Below are positions 34,237 to 45,845 of a DNA stretch of 64,000 nt, in pieces. The stretch spans positions 36,744,428 to 36,808,427 of the forward strand of contig NC_080081.1 in NCBI RefSeq assembly GCF_949987535.1. Reading direction: 5' to 3'. The notes under the pieces were generated by a model. That model made no database searches, was not told where the DNA came from, and saw only the letters and a program-made list of their open reading frames with translations. This DNA comes from Balaenoptera acutorostrata. Taxonomy: Eukaryota; Chordata; Mammalia; Artiodactyla; Balaenopteridae. The stretch's first letter is position 1. Each line of letters opens with the position of its first letter. The position numbers and the translations under genes were made by a program.

Positions 34237-35735
34237 ACTATTCCTTATCTTTTTTAAGATAGCCATTTTAACTGGTGTGAGGTGATATCTTATTGTGGTT
34301 TTAATTTTCATTTCCCTGATGATTCCTGATGTCCAGCATCTTTTCAGGTACCTGTTGGCCATTGGATAGCTTCTTTGAAAAATGTCTATTCATTTCTTCT
34401 GCCCATGTTTTAACTGGATTATTTTGTGTTATTGAGTTGTCTGAATTCTTAATACATTTTTGATATTACCCCCTTATCTGATATATGGTCACAAATATTT
34501 TCTCCCATTTTAGAGGTTGCATTTTCATTTTGTTGTTTGTTTCTTTAACTGTGCAGGAACTTTTTAGTTTGATGTAGTCCTACTTGTTGATTTTTGCTTT
34601 TGTTGCTTGTGCTTTTGGGTCGTATCCAAAAAAATCATTGCCAAGACCAATGTCAAGGTGCTTCTCTCCTATGTTTTCTTCTAGGAGTTTTAAGGTACCA
34701 GGTCTTATGTTTAAGTCTTTTCTTCATTTCCAGTTAACTTTTGTGAGTGGTATTAGATAGGGGCTTGATTTTATTTTTCTCTGTGTGATTATCCAGCTTT
34801 CCAACACCATTTATTGAAGGAAATATCTGTTCTCCATTAACTATTCTTGGCTTCCTTGTCAAATATTAGTTAACCATATATGTGTGGGTTATTTTGGGAC
34901 TCTCTATCCTGTTCCATTGGTCTATTTGTGTTTTTATGCCAGTACCACACTGTTTTAATTACTCTAGCTATGTAGTATAGTTTGAAATCAGGAAGAGTGG
35001 TGCCTCAAATTTGTTTCTCTTTCTCAGTATTGCTTTGACTATTCAGGGTCCTATACAACAAACCATCAGCAGATATCATATACTCAACAGTGAAAGGTTG
35101 AAAGCTTTTCTTCTAACATTAGGAACAAGACAAAGAAAAATGTGTCCACTCTCACTACTCTTATTCAGCATAGTACTGGAAGTATCATTTAGAGGAATTA
35201 GGCAAGACAAATAAATAAAAGGTATCCAAATTGGAAGGGAAGAAGTAAAATTGTCATTTTTTTCAGTTGTTATAATCTTATATATAAAAATTCGTAAAGA
35301 CTCAACCATATAACTGTTGGAACTAATCAAAGATTTCAGTAAAGATTCAGGATATAAAATCAATATACAGAATCAGTTGCATTTCTAAATGCTAACAACA
35401 AAATATCTGAAAAAGAAATAAAGAAAACTATCCCACTGACAATAACATCAAAAATAACACAATATATAGTAATAAATTTAACCAAGGAAGTGAAATGTCC
35501 ATACAAAAAAAACCCTAAAAATTTTGATGAAAGAAATTAAAGAAGACAAGAAAATGGAAAGATACCCTGTGTTCATGGACTGGAAGAATTAATATTGTTA
35601 AAATGTCCATATTACCAAAAACCATCTATAGATTCAATGCAATCCTCTTCTAAATTCCAATGGCATTTTTCACATTAAAAAAAAAATCCTAAACTTTTTA
35701 TGCATGCACAAAAGACTCCAAATAGGCAACATTCT
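34237..35735. mobile_element. Older L1 ORF2 fragment with a 5' inversion (two head-to-head parts)
   Basis: 34237-35048 is ORF2 on the minus strand, from the C-terminal region back to a point reading AGTCAAAGCAATACTGAG. 35049-35735 is ORF2 on the plus strand, from the RT core ([16 protein letters not shown]) up to AAAAGACTCCAAATAGGC. In L1 ORF2 these two end points are the same place, so the piece that belongs immediately upstream has been turned around. This is the signature of twin priming during L1 insertion. The more diverged sequence suggests an older subfamily than the neighbouring L1. Small frames (35011-35214 plus, 35363-35076 minus, 34362-34072 minus) are remnants or shadows. Confidence 0.85.
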
Positions 35736-36156
35736 CCTAATTTTTAACAATATTAACAAATGAAATGAAATATAGGAAAAATTGTCAAATCATGAAATTT
35801 AAAATAAATTAAGTAAAAATGTTTCTGATTGTTAGAGATTTAATAATCATGTAGGTAACAGGGGCATAGAGGGATACTTTGGTTTTCAATATAGGCAAAA
35901 ACTAAGGCCACCAAAATTTTGTAATAATCCCTAGTATTGCTGAAGTTAAGTAAGATATATATTTTCAACAGTCTCCAAATATCTACTCCACATATGTTGA
36001 ATTTTCATTTGGAGAAGATGAAATGATGTGTGAATTCCCAGTTTTGGTGGAGATTGAAAAGTTGTAAACATAAAACTAATGGTTACAATGTAGATAAAAT
36101 ATTAAGAACAACTGGTACATAATACAGATTTTATTTTAGCCACACTCTTCATTCAA
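35736..36156. other. AT-rich spacer, nothing recognised
   Basis: There is no gene or repeat signature between the inverted L1 and the next L1 3' end. Confidence 0.45.
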
Positions 36157-36438
36157 CTTTTTTTTTTTTTTAAACAGCATTATTGAAGTATAATTGCTTT
36201 ACAATGGTGTGTTAGTTTCTGCTTTATAACAAAGTGACTCAGTTATACATATACATATGTTCCCATATCTCTTCCTTCTTGCATCTCCCTCCCTCCCACC
36301 CTCCCCATCCCACGCCTCTAGGTGGTCACAAAGCACCGAGCTGATCTCCCTGTGCTATGTGGCTGCTTCCCACTAGCTATCTATTTTACATTTGGTAGTG
36401 TATATATGTCCATGACACTCTCTCACCCTGTCACATCT
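36157..36438 (-). mobile_element. L1 3' end, severely 5'-truncated, minus strand
   Basis: A poly-T run (36157-36170) is followed by ATTGAAGTATAATTGCTTTA, CAATGGTGTGTTAGTTTCTG, CACAAAGCACCGAGCTGATC and TGGCTGCTTCCCACTAGC, the reverse complement of a recent L1 3' UTR. Probable target duplication TCAACTTTTT occurs before (about 36151) and after (about 36438) it. Non-coding. Confidence 0.9.
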
Positions 36439-38146
36439 CAACTTTTTAATAATACATTTTATGCCATAAGGGGCAATTAGTGAGAAAATATTTAGATATA
36501 CATAAATTTTATTCTGCCTGAGTAATTTTCCTAATGACTTTGTTCCTCTACCTCTTTTGGTAATAGAAGTAAAATAAATGTAAGAAAATAAGAAATCTGA
36601 ACTGGTTACATAGAAATGGGACTAATAAATATGTTAGTATTTGACAATGGTGAATATAGTGTATATTATTTTTATTTAATGGAAAAATATTTTAAGTGTT
36701 AAGATAAAGATATGTGGCTGGTAAAATAGAGTATGAGGATACAAGACTACTATAAAAGCATTAATGAAACACTAATTAATTTGAGCATTTCCTAATAAAC
36801 TTCTGAGGCTTATACATAAACCTTGCAGGTGTTAGACAACATGATAAATTCTGAAATTCTGCCAGATATCAATGATAATACCTACTTGACAGTGATAAGT
36901 ATAAAATGTTAGCAGAGAAAATCACTTCAAGTAGATTATTCCTGTCAATCCTCAGCTGGCTGTAACTAAGAGTGAATATAAGAGTTGCTTTGAAGTCCCC
37001 TAGGGTATGCTCTGGCAGAAAATGTGGGTAGCTGGTGGAAATTTTTCCTCTAATTTCTATGAAATCTGTGTTCTGTGCTAAAAAAGAAAATTGAGGACAA
37101 CATAATACATTACTACATTCCATTATTTGGAGATAACATAGAGACTGTTAGTGTCTTGTACTTTTCTTGACACTAGCAGCTCCACAAAATAAGTTCTTCT
37201 ATGCATCCTTCAACATGAAAGTTTGCTTAAATTTCAAATATTTACTATTCTCATCTTCAAGGTTCTAGAAAAAGATAAGCATTGTACTAATATTATACTT
37301 TTCAGTCTGTAATTACATTGAAAAAACTACAGTCAAATATTTGAGAAAACCTCAACTAATACAATGCCGTTTGTCAAATATATCTCAATAAAACTGGAAG
37401 AAAATAATTTTGAGGAAGGCTTGTCCAGAACATTAAATGAATATATATATATATATATTTTTTTTTTCTAAAAGGATTGTTTTCCATACTCCTTCTTTCT
37501 CCTGCAGAAAGTAACTGTTTTAAACTCAGTTTTATACTAAGATATGTTTTAGGAAGTTAATAGTTGGAATTAGATTGTTGTCCAAATCGTTGGCAAAGAG
37601 AATAAGTAAAATGCTAAAAAAAAAAAAAAAAAGTATACTATCATTCTTCAATTCCAATATACTTTAAAATGTCATAAAGAGAAAAAAAATGTAACTTGTC
37701 TAGACTCAATTATTATTTTCATTGTCCAAATCATTGGGAACAAAAGGTTCACTCAATAGTTTTGCCAATAATATCTAAAGTCTTTAAGCAATTGCTTTTT
37801 TCTTATATATCTTAATAGAGCTCTTAAATACTATTTGTTTAAAACAACAATTCTCCACCACCCAGTATAGAAGGTCTCAGTTTTATTTTTTCCTACTTTT
37901 ACATTCTTGTGGATAGATTTTGCTATTTTATAGATATTAAAACAGCAGACAACACAGTGAGGACCATAAAAACTCAGCAAGTTTCACTCTTTGGCAGTAA
38001 TTCTCATTTTTTCCATCAGAGCAAAGCAATATAAACTCAGAGAAAAATCTTAATAGAATATATGGCAATTTCTAGCCCTGAAGGTTGAGTTTTTATCTTT
38101 TCTATAAACTGAACCTGCAATTACTATATTCTTCTGAGTGGTAAAA

Positions 38147-38150
<4 letters not shown>
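36439..38150. other. AT-rich non-coding DNA
   Basis: No gene was seen. A short (AT)n lies at about 37440-37458, followed by a T run, and an A run at about 37617-37632. The 84-codon frame at 37123-36869 (minus) has no recognisable domain. Confidence 0.45.

Positions 38151-38190
<40 letters not shown>
38151..38190. repeat. (GT)n microsatellite
   Basis: Twenty uninterrupted GT units, the longest dinucleotide run of its kind here, so it is likely polymorphic in length. Confidence 0.96.
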
Positions 38191-38193
<3 letters not shown>

Positions 38194-39130
38194 AAAGAGT
38201 GAGAGAGATTCATAGACCTCCAAGATTCTCAGTAAAGTTTTGGCTTTCTTTTATAAAATATTTCTTATATAAAAGAACTACAAAATAATCCCTTGATTAA
38301 GATATTTAATGTACAAAAAAGAGACTATGGGATCAAGATTAGTGTGTAGTTAAATATTGCATTTATAGCTCAAGAGTAGAAGGAACTCTACTCTCTTAGA
38401 TTTATTTAGTACATGAAGTATTCAAAACTTACTGAGACAATAAACACCTCAGGTTTATAAAGTGAAATCTGAATGCAATAAAAAATATTACTCAGGGCTT
38501 ACATTGGATAAAATATTTTAACATTTAGAAATCACTATTAAAAAAACAAACCCTCTGGAATACTCCTTCAAAGATTTTGTTTAGACCCCCTCTTCAGCTT
38601 TCCTTTTTATAGTTTTTGGCCACCTCATCTAGTAAAGTGATGTCTAGCTGGTCTTAGGATTTATCCTATGGTATTCTTGGTGGCTCTGTGTTTGGAGCAA
38701 TGGGTCCTCTAAAGGAGAGGAACTTTGTAGACATTTGCTTTTTGAGCACTCTCTTCTACTTCCTGTGGATCCACAGAAAAGCAGTTGTAACTGGGCTTTA
38801 TGTTTTGTTTCTTTTCATACTCAAAACCGAACATTCATTGTTCAAAAAATATGAACAACAAGATACTTTCTATTTATCATTATCAAATACTCCTGTTCTC
38901 ATTATAGCTTTTCAGGTTTTATTAATTACCATTTCAAATACATTACTAGTATTAATATTATTTTATACATCCATCCATACAGCTTCTCTGATTGACCATT
39001 TATAGGTCTCCTCAATCTACCAGCAGTGGAATTAAATTCTTCGTATGTTATTTTAGAAAAATCATTGATAAATCATAATAATTAATTTAATTTTTAAATA
39101 ATACATGTATTACATACAATGTGCTTGCTA
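38191..39130. other. Non-coding DNA; 105-codon open frame without recognisable domain
   Basis: The open frame at 38688-39005 (plus) is one of the longest outside recognised repeats. It is rich in leucine, isoleucine and phenylalanine, as expected of AT-rich DNA read by chance. No repeat family, splice context or homology was recognised, so I do not call it a gene. Confidence 0.4.
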
Positions 39131-39399
39131 TAAAACATAATAAAATGAATACTCCTAATCTAACCCCCTAGTCTAACAACTAGAACCTTGCCAATAACTT
39201 TACTGTGCAATCTTCCCCATCTCTTCTCCTTTCTTCTCCCCAGAGGTCACCATTATTGGAAATTTTGGCTCTGTTGTGCTTTTCTGAAACTTTATATTAA
39301 AGGTTTGTGTGTATTATTCTACAATTTGCTTTTTCACACAATATTATATTTCTACAAGTAACCCATGTAGTTCCCTCAAGTTCTCATACACATCTTGTA

Positions 39400-39406
<7 letters not shown>

Positions 39407-39430
<24 letters not shown>

Positions 39431-39455
39431 GTATATGTATGTATGTATGTATATA
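39407..39455. repeat. (AT)n followed by (GTAT)n microsatellite
   Basis: ATATATAT run passing into GTATGTATGTATGTAT. Confidence 0.93.
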
Positions 39456-39690
39456 ACCTATGTCCCAGTAATTTTACTCTTAGATATATGCCAAAAAAAC
39501 AAACTTGTTCATTTTCACTAGTAGACATGTAGAGAATTGTTTATTGCAACATTGGACAAAACAGCAAAAAGCAAACAGACAAACTAGAAGTAAGTCAAAT
39601 GCCTATAAAATTGAGAAAATTTGGATTTAGATAAATAAACTGTGTATCTTCACACCTAACATATCATGCAGCAGTACTTTATTTTTGAAA
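39456..39690 (+). mobile_element. Ancient L1M 3' fragment, plus strand
   Basis: CCAGTAATTTTACTCTTAGA, TATATGCCAAAAAAACAAAC, TTGTTTATTGCAACATTGGA and AAGTCAAATGCCTATAAAA follow the order of the 3' region of old L1M elements. The preceding 39130-39400 may belong to the same or another old repeat. Confidence 0.6.
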
Positions 39691-42099
39691 TACAGAAATA
39701 ATTAGTCTTAAAAATGTCTTTTTAGCTAGAATAATTTTCTATCTGATAAAAACAGAGCTGTATTCAGGGAATTCTTAAGGTATCATTTAGAAATTTACAA
39801 TCTTCGATTGGAACTACCATTGTTTTTTAAACCTGCTTTGTTAAAATCAGCCTTTCTCTAGTCTCTTCTCTCCCTTTCCTTTGTTAACATGGTTAGAGAT
39901 CTGAATGAGCCTACTTTGATCCGGAGCTTCTTTTCCCCAGGTGCTTCTATTTGCAGACAAAAATCTTTCACAGTGTCCATATGGCACTATCAATTATTGA
40001 TATAATATAGATCCTACAGCTGCTCTGCTTTTATAAGTGCTCTAAACCAACAACAATGAGAATGACATAAATAAATAAATACCTACCAGGAATTTTGCTG
40101 GTTGAAGAATATGCTGAAGAAAGGAAGTCTAAAATTTATTTTTTTGGCAGTTGAATTACTTATCCTTGAGTCAGACATTGTTCCCTATGAGGTTTGTGAA
40201 TGAATTGTGGAACAGGCCAGAGTTTTGCAGAAAAAGAATATTGTCTATGATAGCAGAAAATAGTCTCTAATGATTATAAAGTAGATCCACAATAAGAATG
40301 AAATACACATGCATTAAGATGAGGTTTTCAAGACGATCATCTTGAAAATGAAAAGATTAAATGTTATGAGCAGTGGTTTCTTTCTATTGAAATAAATTTA
40401 AGACTGTTGAACAGAATGCTTATAATATAACACTTCTACTGCCATCTTGGAAATCTGGCAACAGTCAAAGACTTGGCTATATGGATGGAGGGGAAAGAAT
40501 AGAAGGACACAGGCATATGGGATGCCTTGGAGAATTAGACATTCTTTGTTTTTTCTCCTTTTATTGATGCTAAATTTCTCAATATCAATTCAGAGGACAA
40601 TAGTTCATTTTGCTTACTGAATAAATAGTTACTGTGTTTAGTACTGCAGTGGACACTAAAATTATAGTGGTGAAGAAAAGATAAGGTACCATCCCTCATG
40701 AAATATATATGCTGCTATTTTCTGTTCTTTCCCATCCTTTGAATGACTAAAGACAAATAGTAGTAAATGGTTAAAGATGTTGGTCTTCGAGATTACAGAG
40801 TTGAAAATTAAATTATAATTTCGGTTTGACTATTTTGGCTATACTTATTGTAAAACATAACAAAGAAACTGGTCAAAGTCTAAATATGAATCAAAAGAGT
40901 GGTGGAATTGCAAAGAGTAAACTTCCAGTAAAAAGGAAAATCTACCTATTTATTGATCAATCTACCTCTCTACACACATGCACACACACACACACAGAAC
41001 ATACATATAGATATATATACACATATATACACATCTATACATATTTTATTACTGAAAGTTTCAACCTGATTCCTCAGAGCTTTATCAAGTCATATAAGTA
41101 ACTCTCTTTGCTTAAATTCAGTTTTTCAGGGGAATAAGTGTGAGAATGCAGAACAAATAAAGAGAAGTTACTGGAGAATACATTTCCTATTACTTGAATT
41201 TAGATTCATTGAATAAACCCCTCTAGAGCGTAATTTGACTTGGCAAGGCAAGAAATCAGAACAACAAAAAAAGAAAAAAAATATATTTGTATTAAGAAGA
41301 CAGTTGGTAACACCAATAAAATGTGATTTATTTTTTGTTCATTTTTTGGATGTACCTATATGATATATCAGAAAATATGAGAAGTAAAGGTAGTTGTGAT
41401 TGTCCTTTGTTGAATATTACACAACAAAGAAGAAAAACTGCATTATAATATTAACATGGGAATAAATCCCCATGAAAACACCATAACTAATGGAATGGAA
41501 TACATATTGTGAAAGAAGTAGGTTCAGTATACTATGGTGAACTCACTAGTGGCACGTAGAATAAATGACACATAATATCTTCAGAAAGCATGACTATGAT
41601 ACAGCATGGTAAATCTGAAGCAAAATGTAAAGCCATTGTACATTATTATATCTTTCAGGCAGAACTAATTAACTAGATTTAATTTTAACTTGATTTTCTG
41701 ATTACATTTTAAATTTTACTGTTTACATTAATAATTTACATCTGGAAAGGATTATCAACAAGGAGATATCATTGCCATGCCACACTAAAAACATACTGAA
41801 TTACTCTAAACTTATATATTCTCACCAAATATAAATTATAAAATATTAATTTTTACTCTTAAAATTTCATAATATTCACACGAGATTTTGTGATTTTCCA
41901 CATCAGTGCTTACTGTAGACAACTCTAATAATTTATTCAACTAAATAGCTAGCTGAACTTTTTCTTAATTTGAAAGTTGTATTACATTCCTTAATCTTCT
42001 TCACAGTAAAAATATGACCTGAATCAAAGGATATGAATAGACAATCCTGTAAAAAATAAAATGCTTAGAGATAGTAACAGATGAAAAAAAAAAAGTTCT
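39691..42099. other. AT-rich non-coding DNA with a possible L2 relic and a CA repeat
   Basis: A possible L2 tail on the minus strand lies at about 40590-40710. A (CA)n run followed by alternating TA/CA blocks is at about 40973-41045, and the 91-codon frame at 40826-41101 runs through it. No gene was seen. Confidence 0.4.
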
Positions 42100-42540
42100 A
42101 CCACCTTTAGAAGTCTAGTAAATTAAATTACAACTACAGGGGTAATAAGAGTTGACATACCCCCCAAATTAGCTAAGTTAAAAAAAAAATGTAATAATCA
42201 ATATTTGTAATGCTCTTTTGTATTAAAAGATGGTGGAGATATAAATTGGTAAAATATTTTTAGGAATCATTTTGGGAATATATATCAATCTTAAAATTGT
42301 TTATACCTTTGACTATGGCATTTTATTTCTTAGAATATATCAGGTATAATCTGAAAACTAAATAAATATTTATCCATTTTGATAAAATTCAGAAAAAATA
42401 AGTTCATTATTATTAAAAAAATACTTAACACAGTGCCATATAAAGTAGAGATATTTAAATTCAATAAATATTTTTTGCATCCTTTCTTTTTTCCAAGCTC
42501 CATGTGGCAAAGATGGACAAACAGCATTTATTTTCAATGA
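42100..42540 (+). mobile_element. Ancient L1M ORF2/3' fragment, plus strand
   Basis: GGTGGAGATATAAATTGGTA, then TAGGAATCATTTTGGGAATA, then TTATACCTTTGACTATGGCA and ATTTCTTAGAATATATCAGG keep the order of the L1 ORF2 C-terminal region (a GGGAATGTAAATTGGTA-like block and onward). Highly diverged. Confidence 0.5.
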
Positions 42541-42649
42541 ACTTAAGGGTGTGTGTGTATCTCCTCATTTACTCCTAACTCTTTGCTCATGAATTTTTCT
42601 CCTTTATTATTTTTTCTTCAGCCTGTAGTTTAAATTTAGTGTTCCTTAA

Positions 42650-42990
42650 GGCTCAGTGGGTATTCTCTTTATATAGATTCTTTCTGGCATATATAATTTG
42701 TTGGTTCGAAACCACCTCAGGAGCTTCCCAGGTATAATCCGAAAAGAGCCCCTTATGCAGAGGGCAGGGAGAAATGGAAGAAAGAGGCAAACCACTACAG
42801 ATTGGTAGGTGGCAGGTTTAATAAGCAAGGGAACTTACTTACAAGGTTTGTCTGGGGTGGCCACAAGATGGGTAGTTTTCCACACTCACCACCCGAATCT
42901 TAAAAATTTATCTAGAGGATTTAACTGGATTCAGTCACACATAACATCCAGATAGTCTCAATACCACATTTCTATCTCAAGGCTGTATCC
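42650..42990 (-). mobile_element. Possible ERV LTR remnant, minus strand
   Basis: On the minus strand the block has a GTGGCCACCCCAGAC segment, then CTTGCTTATTAAACCTGCC (an ATTAAA polyadenylation-like signal), then CATAAGGGGCTCTTTTCGG. The order is reminiscent of an LTR. No family is assigned. Confidence 0.3.
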
Positions 42991-43557
42991 TTGGGATAAC
43001 TTCTGGTGATGGGAAACGCAAGTGTGGAATGAACATTCCAAAGATAAAGGAGGGGATGGGGAGTCTCCAATTACCTGGATTCAGCTTTCAGTTCAACTAG
43101 TGGTCACATCTGCTGGGTGACCTTCCCCAACTTCACTGAATAGCCTCCTGATAAGATAATAACTTCAACATTATGTTTCTATCTCAGAGCTCTTGCTTGA
43201 GCTCTGAACCTATATTTCCATTCCAAATCAGCTATCTAAATGTCTCCCAGGAAATACAAGGTTAACACCCCCAAATCAATTTTTATCATTTCTCTGAAAA
43301 CTCTTTCCCCCCTTGATATCTCTTTGTTTGGTAAATTGCTCCATATCTTTAAAGTAGCAAAGAGGGACCACATCCTCCTGCAACATCCTATCCAGTTATC
43401 TTGAATTTCTGTATAATATTACTCTTCATTAACACCATAATCCAGTCCTGTGTCCAAGAGGACCCATTTTTTTAAAAGTGACATATCTTCATGGGTTAGA
43501 CTAGTAACTAGTATAGCATTGTATTAGATCAATAAATGTTTGCTGAAGTGAGAGTGG
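42991..43557. other. Non-coding DNA, nothing firmly recognised
   Basis: Mixed-composition DNA that may be part of an old LTR or its internal region. No open frame of note. Confidence 0.35.
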
Positions 43558-43809
43558 CATGGACATATATACACTACCAAATGTAAAATAGATAGCTAGT
43601 GGGAAGCAGCCGCATAGCACAGGAAGATCAGCTCGGTGCTTTGTGACCACCTAGAGAGGCGGGATAGGGAGGGTGGGCGGGAGACGCAAGAGGTAGAGGA
43701 TATGTGAATATATGTATAGATATAGCTGATTCACTTTCTTATACAGCAGAAACTACCACAACATTGTAAAGCAATTATACTCCAGTAAAGATGTTAATAA
43801 ATAAATAAA
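43558..43809 (+). mobile_element. L1 3' end, severely 5'-truncated, plus strand
   Basis: ATAGCTAGTGGGAAGCAGCC, ATCAGCTCGGTGCTTTGTGA, CACCTAGAGAGGCGGGATAG and TTGTAAAGCAATTATACTCC with a TAAATAAATAAA tail. It is the same 3' UTR subfamily as the minus-strand copy at 36.16-36.44 kb and similarly short. Confidence 0.9.
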
Positions 43810-44444
43810 ACTAGAGTTCCCAGTCATAAGTCTTAGGTCTAATGGTTGGTTGATTAGTAATAGTAACAATAATTTTAATTAATTTAAATACAAAATTTTT
43901 TATTTTCAAAAAAAATGCTGAAGATTTGTTGAATGAATGAATGAAATAATTTGGAAATATCTTTAGAGATATTTCTATTTAGGTTAGGTTAATTAGTGTT
44001 TCAGGATGATTTAAGTTCTGCCAGAAGAATGTTATGACTAAAAGTTGACATACAAAGTGCAGTGGATTCCTACTTAGATAGTTATTAATGAAAATTGATT
44101 TTGTTTCCACAGCTATACATACTTTTTAAAACAAAAATATCTTCTTTGCATATCTTTCTTTATGCACATCATAAAGGCTTCTTTACATTCTGGTTATTAC
44201 AATGTCCATCATTTACTTAAACTGTTGACAAAATAACATAGAAATACAAGCCATTCTGAGTATATTACACTGAGGAAAAACTAAGTCCATTACTAATAAA
44301 GTTAATATGGATGCCTGTGTTTTTCACTGAAACTCAAGTTCAAAAAGATTATCTTAGATCTATAAGGATTATATTATAAAGACAAAAGGAAAAAAAATTA
44401 AAGTAATTTTGAAGTACATATGAAAATTCCAATACAGGAAATTC
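43810..44444. other. AT-rich spacer, nothing recognised
   Basis: No gene or repeat family could be supported. Confidence 0.45.
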
Positions 44445-45420
44445 ATTCATTTACTCATTTTTTACTTCAATTAATATTTATTGAGAACTAATCATATGCC
44501 AAATATTGTTCTTGTCACTAGGATACATTAGTGAACAATAGCGATAAAGTTTCTTGTGTACAAGAGGCTTACATTTTAGTGATAGGCAACAAATAGACCA
44601 TAAATAATATATTATTGTCTTATAGTAACTAAATTATACTTTACATTACAAATAAGATGAAATAAAAGAGAAAGTGAAACAGAATTGAGAGAATTTTGAA
44701 AGAAAGTGGGGAGATTGTAATTTAAGATATGAGATTAAGTTAGACATTATTAAGAAGGTAAAATATGAAAAAAATTTTTTTCTCATTTGTATAGATGAAG
44801 AACATTCTTGATGATACAGATCACTGGTGCCAAAACTCTAAAGTGGGAGAGGAAAAGGAGTGTTAGAAAGACATCAAAAGGGAAGGAAAAATATGTGTTA
44901 TAGCAGAGTAAGTGATGGGAAGAAAATAAATATGAAGTCATAATGATAACGGAGAGGCAGGTACTTTTAGAATATAAAAAGATGCTGGCATTTCTTTGGG
45001 TAAATTTGGGAGATAATTCAGGTTTTATTTGATACGATCTGGCCAAAATTTCAAAAGTTTCTTTGGTTACTTTCAATATATATGTAACAAAAATAAAAAT
45101 AAGATAAAAATAAAAATAACTCTTTATTTAAAAGACCTAGTGTGGTTTCTGGTTCCTTGACTAGATCTTGTCTGATCATGGTGAATTAGGTAAAGAAAGG
45201 TTTCTGAGCGCTGGAGGGATAGAGTTTTCATCAATAGAGATAGGAAAGTCCATGAGTAGAGTAGGATGAAAATTAACTGGGCATAATAATTATCTATAGG
45301 TAAAAGTTGAAATATTTTAATGGGCAGTTTGAAAAAAATGATCAGTAGGAAGAGAGTTCACAACTAGAGAGATTAATTGAGAGCTAATGACATAGAGAAT
45401 TCTAGTAGAAACTGCTAATC
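44445..45420 (-). mobile_element. Long L2 (LINE) relic, minus strand
   Basis: It starts with the reverse-complement L2 tail (TTCATTCATTTACTC, AATATTTATTGAGAACTAAT, ATATGCCAAATATTGTTC), passes ATTAGTGAACAATAGCGATA and AGAGGCTTACATTTTAGTGA, and continues with a weak order match to about 45420. It is an ancient non-coding fossil. Confidence 0.6.
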
Positions 45421-45499
45421 ATCTAACAAAATTTTTTCTTCTTCCATTATAATAAAAATTTGCTTGGACAAGGCTATTTAACTACCTATTGTCAAACCT

Positions 45500-45845
45500 T
45501 CTCATCACTAGTGAGTTAAGTTCCGATCAACATTGGACTCTGAGCAGAAATAATGTATGCTAATTAGGGATCTAGGACTTAAGACATAGACATGCTTCCT
45601 TGAAGAAATTTTTCTTTTCCCCAATGACTGGAGCCCAGGTATGGGTTTGAACCATAGAGACAACAAAAGCATTATAGGGAACTCTGAAGTAATTACTTGG
45701 ATGACATTTTTGTCCCTGAGGAACAAAGATGAATCACTGACTCCAAAACTGTAATGTGAGGAGACATTAAATTTTATGTTGTGTAAACCACTGTATCTCA
45801 GGGTCTCTTTGACATAGCAACGCTGTTTGACCCTAAAATATATAG
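45500..45845 (+). mobile_element. Old MaLR-like LTR remnant, plus strand
   Basis: The 3' end TATGTTGTGTAAACCACTGT, ATCTCAGGGTCTCTTTGACA and TAGCAACGCTGTTTGACCCT resembles the U5 end shared by MLT1-type LTRs. The 5' part is less clear. The 116-codon minus-strand frame here is not a recognisable protein. Confidence 0.45.

Noticed and set aside
38688..39005. 105-codon hydrophobic open frame outside known repeats
   Set aside because: It is AT-driven in composition, has no recognisable domain, no splice context and no upstream promoter signs; a frame of this length is expected by chance in 64 kb.
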